Source: Brucella grignonensis (GTDB lineage Bacteria > Pseudomonadota > Alphaproteobacteria > Rhizobiales > Rhizobiaceae). From it: a DNA stretch of 64,000 nt. The stretch lies in contig NZ_NNRL01000169.1 of the NCBI RefSeq assembly GCF_002252505.1, forward strand, positions 1 through 64,000, given 5' to 3'. A program made the translations under genes and the position numbers. The notes beneath the pieces were generated by a model. The model ran no database searches and was not told the DNA's origin. It saw only the letters and a program-made list of their open reading frames with translations. Shown here piece after piece: positions 43,523 through 53,115 of the stretch. Within the stretch, counting starts at the first letter, position 1, and every line of letters starts with the position of its first letter.

Positions 43523-46500
43523 ATGACTGTTTTTGATTTGAGACAAGGCCACGCTTATGTCCCTACTCAGCGTCATCGTGGACAAACAGATTTTACCGGG
43601 CAAGTAAAACCCAATATTCAAATCCGAAGACAATCGCTCAAAGCATCGACAGCGATGTCCAGTGTTTTTGCTGTTATCGCAGCCATGGCCACTTTTTCTG
43701 GCCTTGCATTGTCGACAGTTCCTGTTCTTGCGCAGCAAGTGTCAGGACATGGTGGGGCAGGTGGACAACATGCGATCAGTCGTCCTCGGGCGGGGGGCTC
43801 CGGTGCCGCTGCCATCTTCTATTCAGGTGGCGGCGGTGGTGGCGGTGGCGGAAAAAACTCGACCTCTGCTTCAGAGGGTATTGGCGGAACTGGCGGAAGT
43901 GGCCCACATGCGCGGGGCGGTGGAAGTGGCGGTCAATGGAACCAGCCTGGCCGTGATGGAACCAAAGGGGCTGATGGTGTTGCGAAGGGCTGGATTTGGA
44001 CACCCGGTAACTTCGGCCATGATGGTGGCAGTGGTGGCGGAGGAGGAGGTGGTGGTGTGAGTACCTCACTCGCTTCCGGTCGCGCTTATGATATCTCTGC
44101 CTCCATAACTGGAGGTATTGGCGGCAGGGGCGGGAATGGCGCCATTGGTGGCATCGGCTATTCAGCTGCAATATTGCCGTTCTCCTCTTTTTGGGATGGA
44201 AGCGGTGGTGGTGGTGGCGCTGGTGGCGGCGGCGGTGGCGGTGGAGCTGCTCTTACTTTCAGCTCTTCGAACCAGGGGCCAATGCCTGCCGGGCAAGTCG
44301 CGGCCAATATTTCGGCCAATATTACCGGTGGAGCAGGTGGCGATGGTGGTTACGGCGGCGACGGCGGTGCCGGTGAAGCCAGAGGAGGTGGTGGCGATAG
44401 CGATTATGCCTCTGACTATAACCTTGGTAATGGCGGCAATGGTGGAGATGGTGGGGCCGGTGGAACGGGTGTTGTGTTGGGCGGGTCGAACGCGGACCAA
44501 AGCCACATCATTCTGGGCGACGGTGCCAGCGTCAAAGGCGGAAAAGGCGGAGAGATAGGGTCCGGCGGAGGCGCCGGGTTTGTTTACAAAGGTACAATGT
44601 CGCCAAACAACGGTATGGACGGTCGCCAAGGCAATGGCGGCCAAGGCGTCTGGCTGAGTTCCGGGAATGGGCTTCGCATTGAGATGGGGGCTGGTGCCGT
44701 TATTCAGGGGGGCGACGGAGCCTCCGGCGGGATTGGTATTGAAGGCTCTGCATCGCAGTCGTTCGTAAGCGCTGCAGGTACCATATCGGGCGGACGTGGT
44801 TCGCATGGAACCCATGCTGCAGCAATCTCCATTAACGGCACGAACAACGTGCTTCAGCTTCTCAATGGTTATCATTTTGTCGGTGGCGTTAATCTTGGCA
44901 CTGACGCCACGTTAACTTTGGCTGGCGCGGAGAATTCTACGTTCGATCTTTCTTGGGTGGGTACGCAGTTTCAAGGTTTCAACCACTTCCTCAAGGATGA
45001 TCAGAGCACATGGACGCTGAGTGGAAAAGCCAACACAAAATTTAAAGATGTCACCGTCTCTGGTGGCGTTCTGGCGCTTGGTCCTGACCAAACAGAACTG
45101 CAATCGGATAGGGGGCTTATTGATGGCGGTAAGGTCATTGTAGCTGGCAATGGTGCCCCCAGCCCTGCAAAATGGTCTGTTGAACAATCTTTGGTCGTTG
45201 GCGACATCAAAGCAGGTGACCTGGAGATTTCCAATGGTGGGATGATCAAGGCTGGCGGTGATTTGATCATAGGTAGTCAGAACTCAGCGTCAGGCACCGT
45301 AAATATCGCTGGTTCGCAATCAAGCCTGACCGTGGATGGCATGCTGGCTGTTGGCGATTCCGGCAATGGAACGATGATCGTTTCAGATGGCGCGCAAATC
45401 CAGTCCGGTAAAGTCGCAATTGGGAGAAACACTGGTTCGACTGGTTCCGTTCTTATCACTGGAGCAGGCACGAAATGGGCGGCGCGGGACATCTATGTCA
45501 GTGGTGGTAATGCTGATAATGATGGAGGTCATGGTTCGTTGACCATCGCCGACGGCGCGGTTGTTGGTACGCTCGGTGGAATGATCGATGTCGGCGATAA
45601 TGGCGCTTATGGTGTTCTGAATTTTGGTGCGGCTGAAGGTGAAAGCGCTGTTGCTCCGGGCATCTTTGCCGGTCGCTATCTGATGCTTTCACCGTTTACC
45701 GATACGGTTTTTAATCACAATGCGACTGACTACAGTTTTGATGCTTCAATATTGGGTTCTGGGAATCTCAAGTTTCTTTCAGGGAAGACGAAGCTGACAG
45801 GAGTCAGCTCGTCTTTCGAAGGCAATGCAACCGTATCCAATAGCACTGTAGAAGTCGCTGAGAGAGTGAAACTGAATGGTACGTGGGCAGTCAATAATGC
45901 AGGGCGGTTGGAAGGGGCGGGCCAGGTTGGTACGACGACCATAAATGCAGGGGGTGTTTTGGCCCCAACCGGCACACGCTCATTGACACTAAATGGTGGG
46001 CTCACCCTCAATGCGGGTGGCTCCATTTTACCCAGCGACGCGGCTTCGCTCATTGTGAACGGTAAGGCAACGTTCAACAACAGCGGGCTTTATACGTACA
46101 ATCTCGCTACTGGCAGTTCAGGGACGACCGCAACGACTGTTGTGAACGGTGATGTTGCGCTTAATGGAACGACGCTGAATGTAACGGGTGCACCTGCGAT
46201 CGGTTATCACCGCGTCATTTCATACACAGGCGCTCTGACACAAACTAATGGTGGCCTAAATGTTGGAACGACGCCCAACACAACACCATTCGGCTTCAAC
46301 TATACGATTGATACAACACAGGCACGGGCTGTTGATCTTTTTGTCAGTCCGCAAGGCTTGAACATTCTCCAGCTATGGGATGGTGGAACTCCGGGTAGCG
46401 GTAATCAGGATGGTGTATGGAACAGCACGAACCAGAACTGGTTAGACCCTGTCGGTGGCATTGCTGACACCGCATGGGGTAGCGGCTATGCTATTTTCCG

Positions 46501-49500
46501 TGGATTGGGTGGCACAGTCACGATTGATGGTATGCAGTCAGCTGTCGGATTGCAGTTTGCGGGCGGTAATTTCAGAATTGAGGGTAATTCCGGTGCAACG
46601 CTCGATCTGACTGGCTATAGTGGATCCGGCATCAATATCGAAGTCCCGGAAATACGTGTCCTTGACAACGAAGGGGCGCTGATAAGTGCCTCGATTACCG
46701 GCACGTCGGGTCTGGAAAAAACCGGAGATGGATTGCTGGTTCTTTCGGGAGATAACACTTATTCCGGCAATACCTATCTCAGCGGCGGCATTCTTCAGAT
46801 CGCGTCCATGCAAAATCTGGGGTCGGCAAACAACACGCTGAATATTAACAATGCTACCTTAAGAACCGCCGATAGTTTCGATCTGACACAAGCCGTAACT
46901 CTGGGTGGCATTTCGACGATCGATGTTTTTGTCGATAAGGAAACGAAACTCACGGGCGGCGTTTCCGGTGACGGAATGCTGCTCAAGGATGGTGGCGGCA
47001 CGCTTCTGCTCAGTGGATCAAACAACTGGTCGGGTGGCACATGGATCAATGATGGCACATTACGTCTTGAAGCAGGTAATCTCTCGGCGATTGCCTCCAA
47101 CTCCGATTATGTTCTTACAGGTGGACAGTTTGATCTGAATGGCAATGCCTTGCAGATGCGCTTCTTGATCGGAACCAGTGGTGAAATCTCAATCGATGGG
47201 ACGACACTGACAATTGCGCAAGACACCGACACTATTTTTGCGGGTAGAATAACGGGTAACAATTTCAATAGTAATCTGGTCAAGAGCGGCAGCGGGATGC
47301 TCGTGCTTTCCGGGACCAATAGCTATTCGGGGAACACCACCATCAATGGTGGATCTCTGGCTATTTTTGATGCGGCAAATCTCGGAATCAATTCCAGCGC
47401 CACAGCACTTGAAATCAACAATGCGGCGCTCATAACGCTTGGTGATATAGATCTTACTCATCAGGTGGCTTTGAGCGGGACAGGTACAGTGAACACGCTG
47501 TTTGGAACCACGCTTGAGTTGAGTGGCGCAATTTCAGGGCCCGCGGGAACGTTGTATAAGGATGGTGCCGGACGGCTCATCATTTCCGGAAACGGGACTT
47601 ATGCAGGTGGCACGACAATTGCGGGTGGTATTCTGCAGATCGGTGATGGCGGAACAACCGGTTCCATTATCGGTAATATTACCAATGACAGTTTGCTGGC
47701 GTTCAACCGTTCAAATGCTTTGAGTTATGACGGAACAATATCCGGTGCAGGCGCTTTGCTTCAGGCTGGAACCGGGACGACTGTTCTGACTGGCAATCAC
47801 AGCTATACGGGCAATACATTCATCACAGATGGCACATTGCAGATCGGGAATGGCGGTACAGCGGGATCAATTGGCGGTTATGTGCTCAACGATGGCACGC
47901 TCGCCTTCGATCGCAGCGACGACTACACTTTCTCAGGTTTGATTATTGGTACTGGTGCGCTGGTTCAGGCAGGCTCGGGTACTCTTATCCTGAATGCCGA
48001 CAACTATTATACGAGTGGCACGCGTATTGAGGCTGGGACACTTCAGATCGGGAGCGGCGGCACGTCAGGCTGGATCACAGGCGATGTCATCAACAATGGA
48101 ACACTGGCCTTCAATCGCTCGGACGCCTTTGAATTTTCTGGCAGCATCAGCGGAACCGGTGGATTGCAGCAGAAGGGCGAGGGCGCTGTCGTTCTGACGG
48201 GCGACAGCAGCTACACAGGTGCCACCGATGTTCTGTCAGGACGGCTTGCCGTCAATGGCTCCATCGCTTCTTCGGTACTCACAACGGTCTATGAAGGTGC
48301 CGAACTCGGCGGCACCGGCACGGTGGGGCAGACATTCATCAATGGTGGTACGCTGGCGCCGGGCAATTCTATAGGCACGCTCAATGTGGCTGGAGATTTG
48401 CGATTAACAGCCTCCTCTCTCTATGAGGTTGAAGTCTCTCCTTCAGGTTCAGACCGCGTGAATGTTACGGGGCAGGCTGACTTGGGTGGTGCGACGGTCC
48501 ATGCGTCGTTCGATCCGGGTGCTTATGTGATGAAGCGCTATAACATTCTCAATGCAGGGGGTGGTTTGGCCGGGAGTACATTCGGTGAAGAGGTGACGAC
48601 AAATCTGCCGGAGAATTTTGTCTCGCTCTTGCGATACGACGCCAGCAACGCCTTCCTCGATCTCGAAATGAATATCGGCGGCTTGAATGTGAACCAGCAG
48701 AATGTATCTGCGGCGCTGGTCGGTTACTTCGATGAGAACGGGCAAATCCCATTTGCATTTGGTGCATTGGATGCTGACGGTCTGACAGCTGTTTCAGGTG
48801 AGTTGGCAACGGCGGCACAACAAACGACCATCGACGCCATGAGCCAGTTCATGAATACGCTCACGGATCCTCTGGTAACCGGTCGGGCGGGGCGTGTTAC
48901 AAAAGCGCGAGCATCCGACACAAGCTTGTTTGAGAACCGCTGGAGCGTATGGGGCGCAGGTTACGGCGGTTCACGCACAACGGATGGTGATGCGATCATT
49001 GGGTCGCATGACGCGCGTGGTCGTGTTTATGGTGTCGCTGTCGGTGCGGATTATCTCGTGTCACCCGATACGATTCTGGGCTTTGCCATCGCTGGTGGAG
49101 GTACCAAATTCAGCCTCGCCGATGGCCTGGGCAGCGGCGACTCCGATCTGTTTCAGGTGGGTATTTATGGCAGGCATAATATTGGCAATGCCTATATTAC
49201 CGGCGCGCTTGCCTATGGCTGGCAGAGCGTCGATACTGAACGCATGGTTTCGTTCTACGAAACCGATCAGCTCAATGGCAGCTATCGCGCAAATTCATGG
49301 TCGGGGCGGCTTGAGGCGGGCTATCGTTTTGACACGCCCTGGCTGGGTGTAACCCCTTATGCGGCGGGGCAGTTTGTAAGCTTTGATCTCCCATCCTATT
49401 CCGAAAAAGCCTACGCAGGCAGCGATACTTATGCGCTCAACTATTCGTCACAGCGCGAAACGGTCGGGCGCGGCGAACTTGGCCTGAGTTTCGACAAATC

Positions 49501-49777
49501 TCTTGCACTTTCGGACGGTGTATTCACAACGCGCGGACGCGTTGCCTGGGCTCGCAACTTTAACAATGATCGTAACGTCTTTGCCGCGATTAATGCATTG
49601 CCGGGAGCGGGCTTTGTGGTCAATGGTGCTTCGCAGCCAAAGGATGTCGGGCTTGCAAGTGTTTCGGCCGAGATGGCCTGGAACAATGGCCTGTCGCTGG
49701 GTGCCGCGTTTGATGCCGAGTTCTCCGGCGCCAGCACCAATTACGCTGGTAAGGGTGTGCTTCGCTACAAATGGTAA
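43523..49777 (+). CDS. giant glycine-rich type Va autotransporter
   Basis: A 2084-residue outer-membrane secreted protein. It has a long, ESPR-like N-terminal extension with a basic stretch (RRQSLK, about 35-40), then a hydrophobic segment (about 45-70) ending VPVLAQ. A very glycine-rich region (about 75-360) with GG-x-GG and GGNGGDGGAGG runs follows, then beta-helix-like passenger repeats (about 400-1050). Seven PATR-type repeats (about 1070-1580) have patterns like LVLSGDNTYSGNTYLSGGILQI. A C-terminal beta barrel (about 1810-2084) starts near NRWSVWGAGYGGSRT and ends in the required aromatic residue (RYKW). It is probably an adhesin exposed at the cell surface. The ribosome site is modest (AAGGA very close to the ATG). 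Confidence 0.9.
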   Translation: MTVFDLRQGHAYVPTQRHRGQTDFTGQVKPNIQIRRQSLKASTAMSSVFAVIAAMATFSGLALSTVPVLAQQVSGHGGAGGQHAISRPRAGGSGAAAIFYSGGGGGGGGGKNSTSASEGIGGTGGSGPHARGGGSGGQWNQPGRDGTKGADGVAKGWIWTPGNFGHDGGSGGGGGGGGVSTSLASGRAYDISASITGGIGGRGGNGAIGGIGYSAAILPFSSFWDGSGGGGGAGGGGGGGGAALTFSSSNQGPMPAGQVAANISANITGGAGGDGGYGGDGGAGEARGGGGDSDYASDYNLGNGGNGGDGGAGGTGVVLGGSNADQSHIILGDGASVKGGKGGEIGSGGGAGFVYKGTMSPNNGMDGRQGNGGQGVWLSSGNGLRIEMGAGAVIQGGDGASGGIGIEGSASQSFVSAAGTISGGRGSHGTHAAAISINGTNNVLQLLNGYHFVGGVNLGTDATLTLAGAENSTFDLSWVGTQFQGFNHFLKDDQSTWTLSGKANTKFKDVTVSGGVLALGPDQTELQSDRGLIDGGKVIVAGNGAPSPAKWSVEQSLVVGDIKAGDLEISNGGMIKAGGDLIIGSQNSASGTVNIAGSQSSLTVDGMLAVGDSGNGTMIVSDGAQIQSGKVAIGRNTGSTGSVLITGAGTKWAARDIYVSGGNADNDGGHGSLTIADGAVVGTLGGMIDVGDNGAYGVLNFGAAEGESAVAPGIFAGRYLMLSPFTDTVFNHNATDYSFDASILGSGNLKFLSGKTKLTGVSSSFEGNATVSNSTVEVAERVKLNGTWAVNNAGRLEGAGQVGTTTINAGGVLAPTGTRSLTLNGGLTLNAGGSILPSDAASLIVNGKATFNNSGLYTYNLATGSSGTTATTVVNGDVALNGTTLNVTGAPAIGYHRVISYTGALTQTNGGLNVGTTPNTTPFGFNYTIDTTQARAVDLFVSPQGLNILQLWDGGTPGSGNQDGVWNSTNQNWLDPVGGIADTAWGSGYAIFRGLGGTVTIDGMQSAVGLQFAGGNFRIEGNSGATLDLTGYSGSGINIEVPEIRVLDNEGALISASITGTSGLEKTGDGLLVLSGDNTYSGNTYLSGGILQIASMQNLGSANNTLNINNATLRTADSFDLTQAVTLGGISTIDVFVDKETKLTGGVSGDGMLLKDGGGTLLLSGSNNWSGGTWINDGTLRLEAGNLSAIASNSDYVLTGGQFDLNGNALQMRFLIGTSGEISIDGTTLTIAQDTDTIFAGRITGNNFNSNLVKSGSGMLVLSGTNSYSGNTTINGGSLAIFDAANLGINSSATALEINNAALITLGDIDLTHQVALSGTGTVNTLFGTTLELSGAISGPAGTLYKDGAGRLIISGNGTYAGGTTIAGGILQIGDGGTTGSIIGNITNDSLLAFNRSNALSYDGTISGAGALLQAGTGTTVLTGNHSYTGNTFITDGTLQIGNGGTAGSIGGYVLNDGTLAFDRSDDYTFSGLIIGTGALVQAGSGTLILNADNYYTSGTRIEAGTLQIGSGGTSGWITGDVINNGTLAFNRSDAFEFSGSISGTGGLQQKGEGAVVLTGDSSYTGATDVLSGRLAVNGSIASSVLTTVYEGAELGGTGTVGQTFINGGTLAPGNSIGTLNVAGDLRLTASSLYEVEVSPSGSDRVNVTGQADLGGATVHASFDPGAYVMKRYNILNAGGGLAGSTFGEEVTTNLPENFVSLLRYDASNAFLDLEMNIGGLNVNQQNVSAALVGYFDENGQIPFAFGALDADGLTAVSGELATAAQQTTIDAMSQFMNTLTDPLVTGRAGRVTKARASDTSLFENRWSVWGAGYGGSRTTDGDAIIGSHDARGRVYGVAVGADYLVSPDTILGFAIAGGGTKFSLADGLGSGDSDLFQVGIYGRHNIGNAYITGALAYGWQSVDTERMVSFYETDQLNGSYRANSWSGRLEAGYRFDTPWLGVTPYAAGQFVSFDLPSYSEKAYAGSDTYALNYSSQRETVGRGELGLSFDKSLALSDGVFTTRGRVAWARNFNNDRNVFAAINALPGAGFVVNGASQPKDVGLASVSAEMAWNNGLSLGAAFDAEFSGASTNYAGKGVLRYKW
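43745..44600 (+). repeat. glycine-codon low-complexity tract inside the autotransporter gene
   Basis: Dense GGTGGC/GGCGGT runs encode poly-glycine stretches such as GGGGGGGGG near 43830, 44035 and 44210. Such tracts are prone to slipped-strand length change, but all units here keep the frame open. Confidence 0.75.
46730..48270 (+). repeat. seven PATR-type passenger repeats in the autotransporter gene
   Basis: Units recur about every 200-280 bases. Each encodes hydrophobic-S/T-G-x-N-x-Y-x-G followed by a GG-x-LQIG element: NTYSGNTY, NNWSGGTW, NSYSGNTT, GTYAGGTT, HSYTGNTF, NYYTSGTR and SSYTGATD. These passenger-associated transport repeats help secretion and folding of long autotransporter passengers. 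Confidence 0.8.
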
Positions 49778-49786
49778 AGATTGGAA

Positions 49787-49807
49787 CTTGGGCTATTGTG
49801 GCCCAAG
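49787..49807. terminator. hairpin between the autotransporter and the convergent regulator
   Basis: CTTGGGC (49787-49793) pairs with GCCCAAG (49801-49807). There is no clear T tract, so terminator function is tentative. The remaining bases to 49955 show no gene. Confidence 0.45.
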
Positions 49808-49955
49808 CTCTGCAGCGAGTTCATGAACGCTCGCCCGAATGTCATCGAACATTCCGCATTGAGAACAAGTGTTGCACCGAACAGGACAGAAGGGTGAATC
49901 AACCAACCGGTTGGATGAACGAACATCAAGTTTGAACGGCTGCAAGTTCACTTCC

Positions 49956-50876
49956 TTACACACCTAGCCTTTCGCGCAAGGGTTTACGATAGACGCGGGA
50001 AACCGGCCAGGACTGCTGTATGGCGCGCATTTTGATGAGCCATTTATCTGGCTTGCTTCGGTCTAAATCTGAAACGTGCAAGGCATTGACAAAAGCGGTG
50101 CGATGAACGCGGAAGAAGTGGCTTTCCGGCAAGATGCTTATCCAGATGCCGAGGGGGCGTGAATCAAGCAGCATTGATCCGTCGTTTAGCCAGATCTCGC
50201 TATAATTCCCTGCAGAACGTACACCAACGATTGTCTCGGGCGCCACGCCGCGCACGACCCCGCGTTTGCGAAGATAGACGAGCGGTGCGGTTTCTTCTTC
50301 CGGGTTGATGGTTATCTGATTGTTGTTATTGCCATACTGGGTTTGAGCGATGAGATTGGCGCATTGAAACATCGCCTTGATTTCAGCGCCAGACCATTGG
50401 TGATATTCACGCGTTGTATCGAAGCCGATGATGCCGCGCAGTCTTCCATCGTAAAACATTGGGATGCTAAGGATGCTTTTATTGCCCTGACGGACGAACT
50501 CAACCTGTATCGCCCGGGCAGCGCGTGGCAGACTGTGTACATTGTTTACCGCCACGGCTTTTCCGGCAATTAAGTATCGATGCAGCCAGCCGATAAGGGT
50601 TGTTGGAGCCTCCTGCAATTCTTCAAGAAAAGAGGCAGTGCCACCTCTGCACCATTCGTAGGTATTGCGAAAACGAAGCAGATCCTGGCCGTATTCGATT
50701 ATCCATGCACGGTCTGAATTGGATGCCTTGCCGACAAAATTGAGATAATCTGAAATAGCGATATTGAGCGGATGTCTGAGCAATTCCATTGCACAAATAT
50801 AGGGCCAATCCATGGATGGCTCATTTGCGCAGTCCTGTTCAGAACAAACCTGATAGGCTTCAACGATATGGTCCAA
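49956..50876 (-). CDS. GAF-LytTR transcriptional regulator
   Basis: A 306-residue regulator with a GAF-like sensor (about 55-195; SILSIPMFYDGRLRGIIGFDTTREYHQWSGAEI) and a C-terminal LytTR DNA-binding domain (about 210-306; TIVGVRSAGNYSEIWLNDGSMLLDSRPLGIW, FFRVHRTAFVNALHV, VSRVYRKPLRERL). There is no receiver domain, so it probably senses a small ligand. A TTG start is inferred: CGGAGTGAGG stands right before it and no ATG fits better. It is convergent with the autotransporter gene; control of that gene is possible but unproven. Confidence 0.82.
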   Translation of the reverse strand: MDHIVEAYQVCSEQDCANEPSMDWPYICAMELLRHPLNIAISDYLNFVGKASNSDRAWIIEYGQDLLRFRNTYEWCRGGTASFLEELQEAPTTLIGWLHRYLIAGKAVAVNNVHSLPRAARAIQVEFVRQGNKSILSIPMFYDGRLRGIIGFDTTREYHQWSGAEIKAMFQCANLIAQTQYGNNNNQITINPEEETAPLVYLRKRGVVRGVAPETIVGVRSAGNYSEIWLNDGSMLLDSRPLGIWISILPESHFFRVHRTAFVNALHVSDLDRSKPDKWLIKMRAIQQSWPVSRVYRKPLRERLGV

Positions 50877-51133
50877 ACCTCACTCCGAAGTTTGCCTGAA
50901 TTGGTTTTAGGCCGGATTTTATTGTCAGAGCTCGCCGGAGCCCTTTGGCATCTTGCCCAAAACCCGAGTGAAAGAATTGGGTCTATACTATCCATTTCTG
51001 ATCTCTGAGCACCAGAAAATAATGGGAGAAACTGCGATTTTCGTTGCACATTAAGCGAAAATCACAGGGTTCACGTCTCGTCGAATATTTAGGATTGGAT
51101 TTCTCATACTATCTCTTGCCACCTTACTATTTA
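50877..51133. other. intergenic region before the azt remnant
   Basis: Non-coding stretch between the LytTR regulator start and the Zur-like palindrome at 51134. A few short frames occur with no recognisable family. Confidence 0.4.
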
Positions 51134-51150
51134 ATGTAATAACATTACAT
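51134..51150. promoter_or_regulatory. Zur-like operator upstream of the aztA remnant
   Basis: ATGTAATAACATTACAT is a palindrome (ATGTAAT / ATTACAT arms with 3 central bases). The form matches zinc-uptake-regulator boxes of alphaproteobacteria, and the downstream genes are zinc-related. Confidence 0.7.
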
Positions 51151-51199
51151 ATAGAAGTCATTTTCGATCCCGTTCAGATCAGTAGAAGCGCTGGAATCC

Positions 51200-51587
51200 A
51201 TGACTAATGCGTGCCGGAATTTTCACGACCTGACGCTTGGCTATAACGGTCATCCGGCGGTCCATCATCTCAGTGATGCCGTTCGCACTGGCTCGCTAAC
51301 TGTAGCTGTCGGTACAAATGGTTCAGGAAAATTTACCTCGATGAATGCGGTGGACGAGCAAGCCGTTGCCAACCTGTTTGGACTGATCAAGAACCGGCAT
51401 CATGGAGAGCGTACCATCGTGGTCATTGCGAACGATCTTGATCTGATCCGGGCGCATTTTGCTGAAGCAGCGTTCCTGTTTCGATACGGGACACAGTCAT
51501 TCGCATCTGATGGCCCCCGAGCCTTCTTATATCGAGATGATGCGCCACAATACTGAAACCATTCGTGCTGCGATCATTCCCCAATAA
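51200..51587 (+). pseudogene. aztA: deletion scar of a zinc ABC transporter (aztA fragment joined to aztC 3' end)
   Basis: The frame from 51200 begins like a zinc-transport ATPase (LTLGYNGHPAVHHLS, Walker A GTNGSGKFTSMN). It jumps directly to the region after Walker B (AVDEQAVANLFGLIKNRHHGERTIVVIANDLDLIRAHF). The Q-loop, LSGGQ signature and Walker B are gone, and GKST reads GKFT. Near 51510 a different frame encodes MAPEPSYIEMMRHNTETIRA and stops at 51587. That resembles the C-terminal end of a cluster A-I zinc-binding protein (AztC). The aztB permease and most of aztC are missing. The product could not work as an ATPase. Confidence 0.75.
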
Positions 51588-51620
51588 GCGCAGTAAATAT
51601 CCCCACTGCCGCGACTTTGA

Positions 51621-51643
51621 ATGTTATGTAATATCATTAATAA
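51621..51643. promoter_or_regulatory. second Zur-like box, upstream of aztD
   Basis: Imperfect palindrome ATGTTATGTAATATCATTAA, immediately before the aztD ribosome site (AAGGAGAGA). It shares ATGTAAT with the box at 51134. Confidence 0.5.
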
Positions 51644-51653
51644 GGAGAGACTT

Positions 51654-52919
51654 ATGAGAAAAATGATGCTGACTGCTTCGGCCCTTGCGATGGCCGTTTG
51701 CATGACGGGCGGAAGTGCATTGGCAGATGAAGACAATGTAACCGCTTGGCGGTTATTTGTGTCTGACCATGCTGAGCCTGTCGTCAATGTCATTGATGCT
51801 CTTGATGGCGATAAACTAGACACTTTCAAACTAAAGGGGGCAGCATCGCTCTACCGTAGCGAAAGTGGAAAGACTGTGTTTGCCGTACAGGGTTCCGCAG
51901 GTGCGGTGTCAGCTATTTCTTCCGGCATATCATTTCATGATCATGGGGATCATGCGGATATTGATGTAGATGACTCCAAACTTCTCAATGTGGAGTGGAC
52001 TGGCGCAAAGCCCGCACATTTAGTCGAACGTCAGGGCAATATCGCACAATGGTTTGACGGTGAAGATGCGGCGCGATTCTTCACTGAGAAAGCCGTTCTT
52101 GACGGAAAATCAGATGTGAAAACGGCGAATGTGGTCGCTCCGCATCATGGCGTGTCTGTTCCTTACGAAAATCATGCGGTTGTAACGATTCCAAACCCGG
52201 ACGACGCCTCCAAACGGCCGATCGGTGCACGTATTGTTGATTTCAAGGGTAACAAGGTTGGCGACGATGTTGCATGCTCCGGTTTGCATGGTTCCGCGGG
52301 ATCAGGCAGTGTTTATGCACTTGCCTGCGATACAGGGTTGCTACTCATCACGCAGGACGGTGACAAGCCTGTTATTAAGCATCTGCCTTACGGAAAATCT
52401 TTGCCCGAAGGCAGTTCCTCTACTCTGATCGGTGGCAAGGGGCTGCAATATTTCATCGGCAATTATGGCCCGGATCGTATTGTTCTGATTGATCCCTCAG
52501 AAGCCGAAGGCGGTTTCCGTTTGGTGCAACTGCCCACGAGACGCGTGCATTTTGCGGTTGATCCGGTGCGGCCGAAATTCGCCTATGTCTTTACTGAGGA
52601 CGGCCAGCTTCACCAGCTGGATGTTCTCAATGGTGAAATCGTCACGTCGATCAAGCTGACAGAGCCATACTCGATGGATGGTCACTGGAGTGATCCGCGT
52701 CCACGGATCGCAGTTGCAGGCGACAATGTTGTTGTGAGTGACCCGCTTAAAGGTCAGCTGCACCTCGTCAATGCTAACTCATTTGAAAAAGTGGGCGATA
52801 TCGACGTCGCTGGCAAGCCCTTTAACATCGTCGCAGTTGGTGGTTCCGGTAGAGTCCATGCGGGCGAGGCCGGGCATAGCCATGAGGGACACAAGCATGA
52901 GGAGCATAAGCACGACTGA
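51654..52919 (+). CDS. aztD: AztD-like periplasmic zinc metallochaperone
   Basis: A 421-residue beta-propeller-type protein with signal peptide (about 1-24, ending GSALA). A His/Asp cluster FHDHGDHADIDVDD (about 99-112) can hold zinc, and a C-terminal His-rich tail HSHEGHKHEEHKHD adds metal ligands. Known AztD passes zinc to the AztC binding protein of the AztABC importer. Here aztABC is a scar, so the chaperone has lost its local partner and may serve another zinc importer or act as a zinc store. Clear AAGGAGAGA site before the ATG. Confidence 0.88.
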   Translation: MRKMMLTASALAMAVCMTGGSALADEDNVTAWRLFVSDHAEPVVNVIDALDGDKLDTFKLKGAASLYRSESGKTVFAVQGSAGAVSAISSGISFHDHGDHADIDVDDSKLLNVEWTGAKPAHLVERQGNIAQWFDGEDAARFFTEKAVLDGKSDVKTANVVAPHHGVSVPYENHAVVTIPNPDDASKRPIGARIVDFKGNKVGDDVACSGLHGSAGSGSVYALACDTGLLLITQDGDKPVIKHLPYGKSLPEGSSSTLIGGKGLQYFIGNYGPDRIVLIDPSEAEGGFRLVQLPTRRVHFAVDPVRPKFAYVFTEDGQLHQLDVLNGEIVTSIKLTEPYSMDGHWSDPRPRIAVAGDNVVVSDPLKGQLHLVNANSFEKVGDIDVAGKPFNIVAVGGSGRVHAGEAGHSHEGHKHEEHKHD

Positions 52920-53085
52920 CAATATTTCCATCCCGTCGCAAAACTTGGCCCGGCCTTTCTAGGTTGGGTTCTTTTTGAGCACTAATTCTTTGTTTTACGC
53001 ATGTCACGAAGACGTCGAGTTGTTGTTCTTACTCAATTCCCGGCTGTGTGGGTTGTGTCATCCCCTTGTCACGCACCCAGACTAA

Positions 53086-53115
53086 AAGCGCGCAAACCAT
53101 ACAGATTGCGCGCTT
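53086..53115. terminator. perfect 10-base hairpin abutting the ABC ATPase start codon
   Basis: AAGCGCGCAA (53086-53095) pairs perfectly with TTGCGCGCTT (53106-53115); the ATG of the next gene begins at 53116. It could terminate upstream transcription or, if transcribed, hide the translation start. No ribosome site is visible between hairpin and ATG. Confidence 0.6.

Noticed and set aside
43745-44600. Regular GGN-rich repeats resembling a tandem array or CRISPR
   Set aside because: There are no conserved repeat-spacer units; the repeats are glycine codons inside an open gene.
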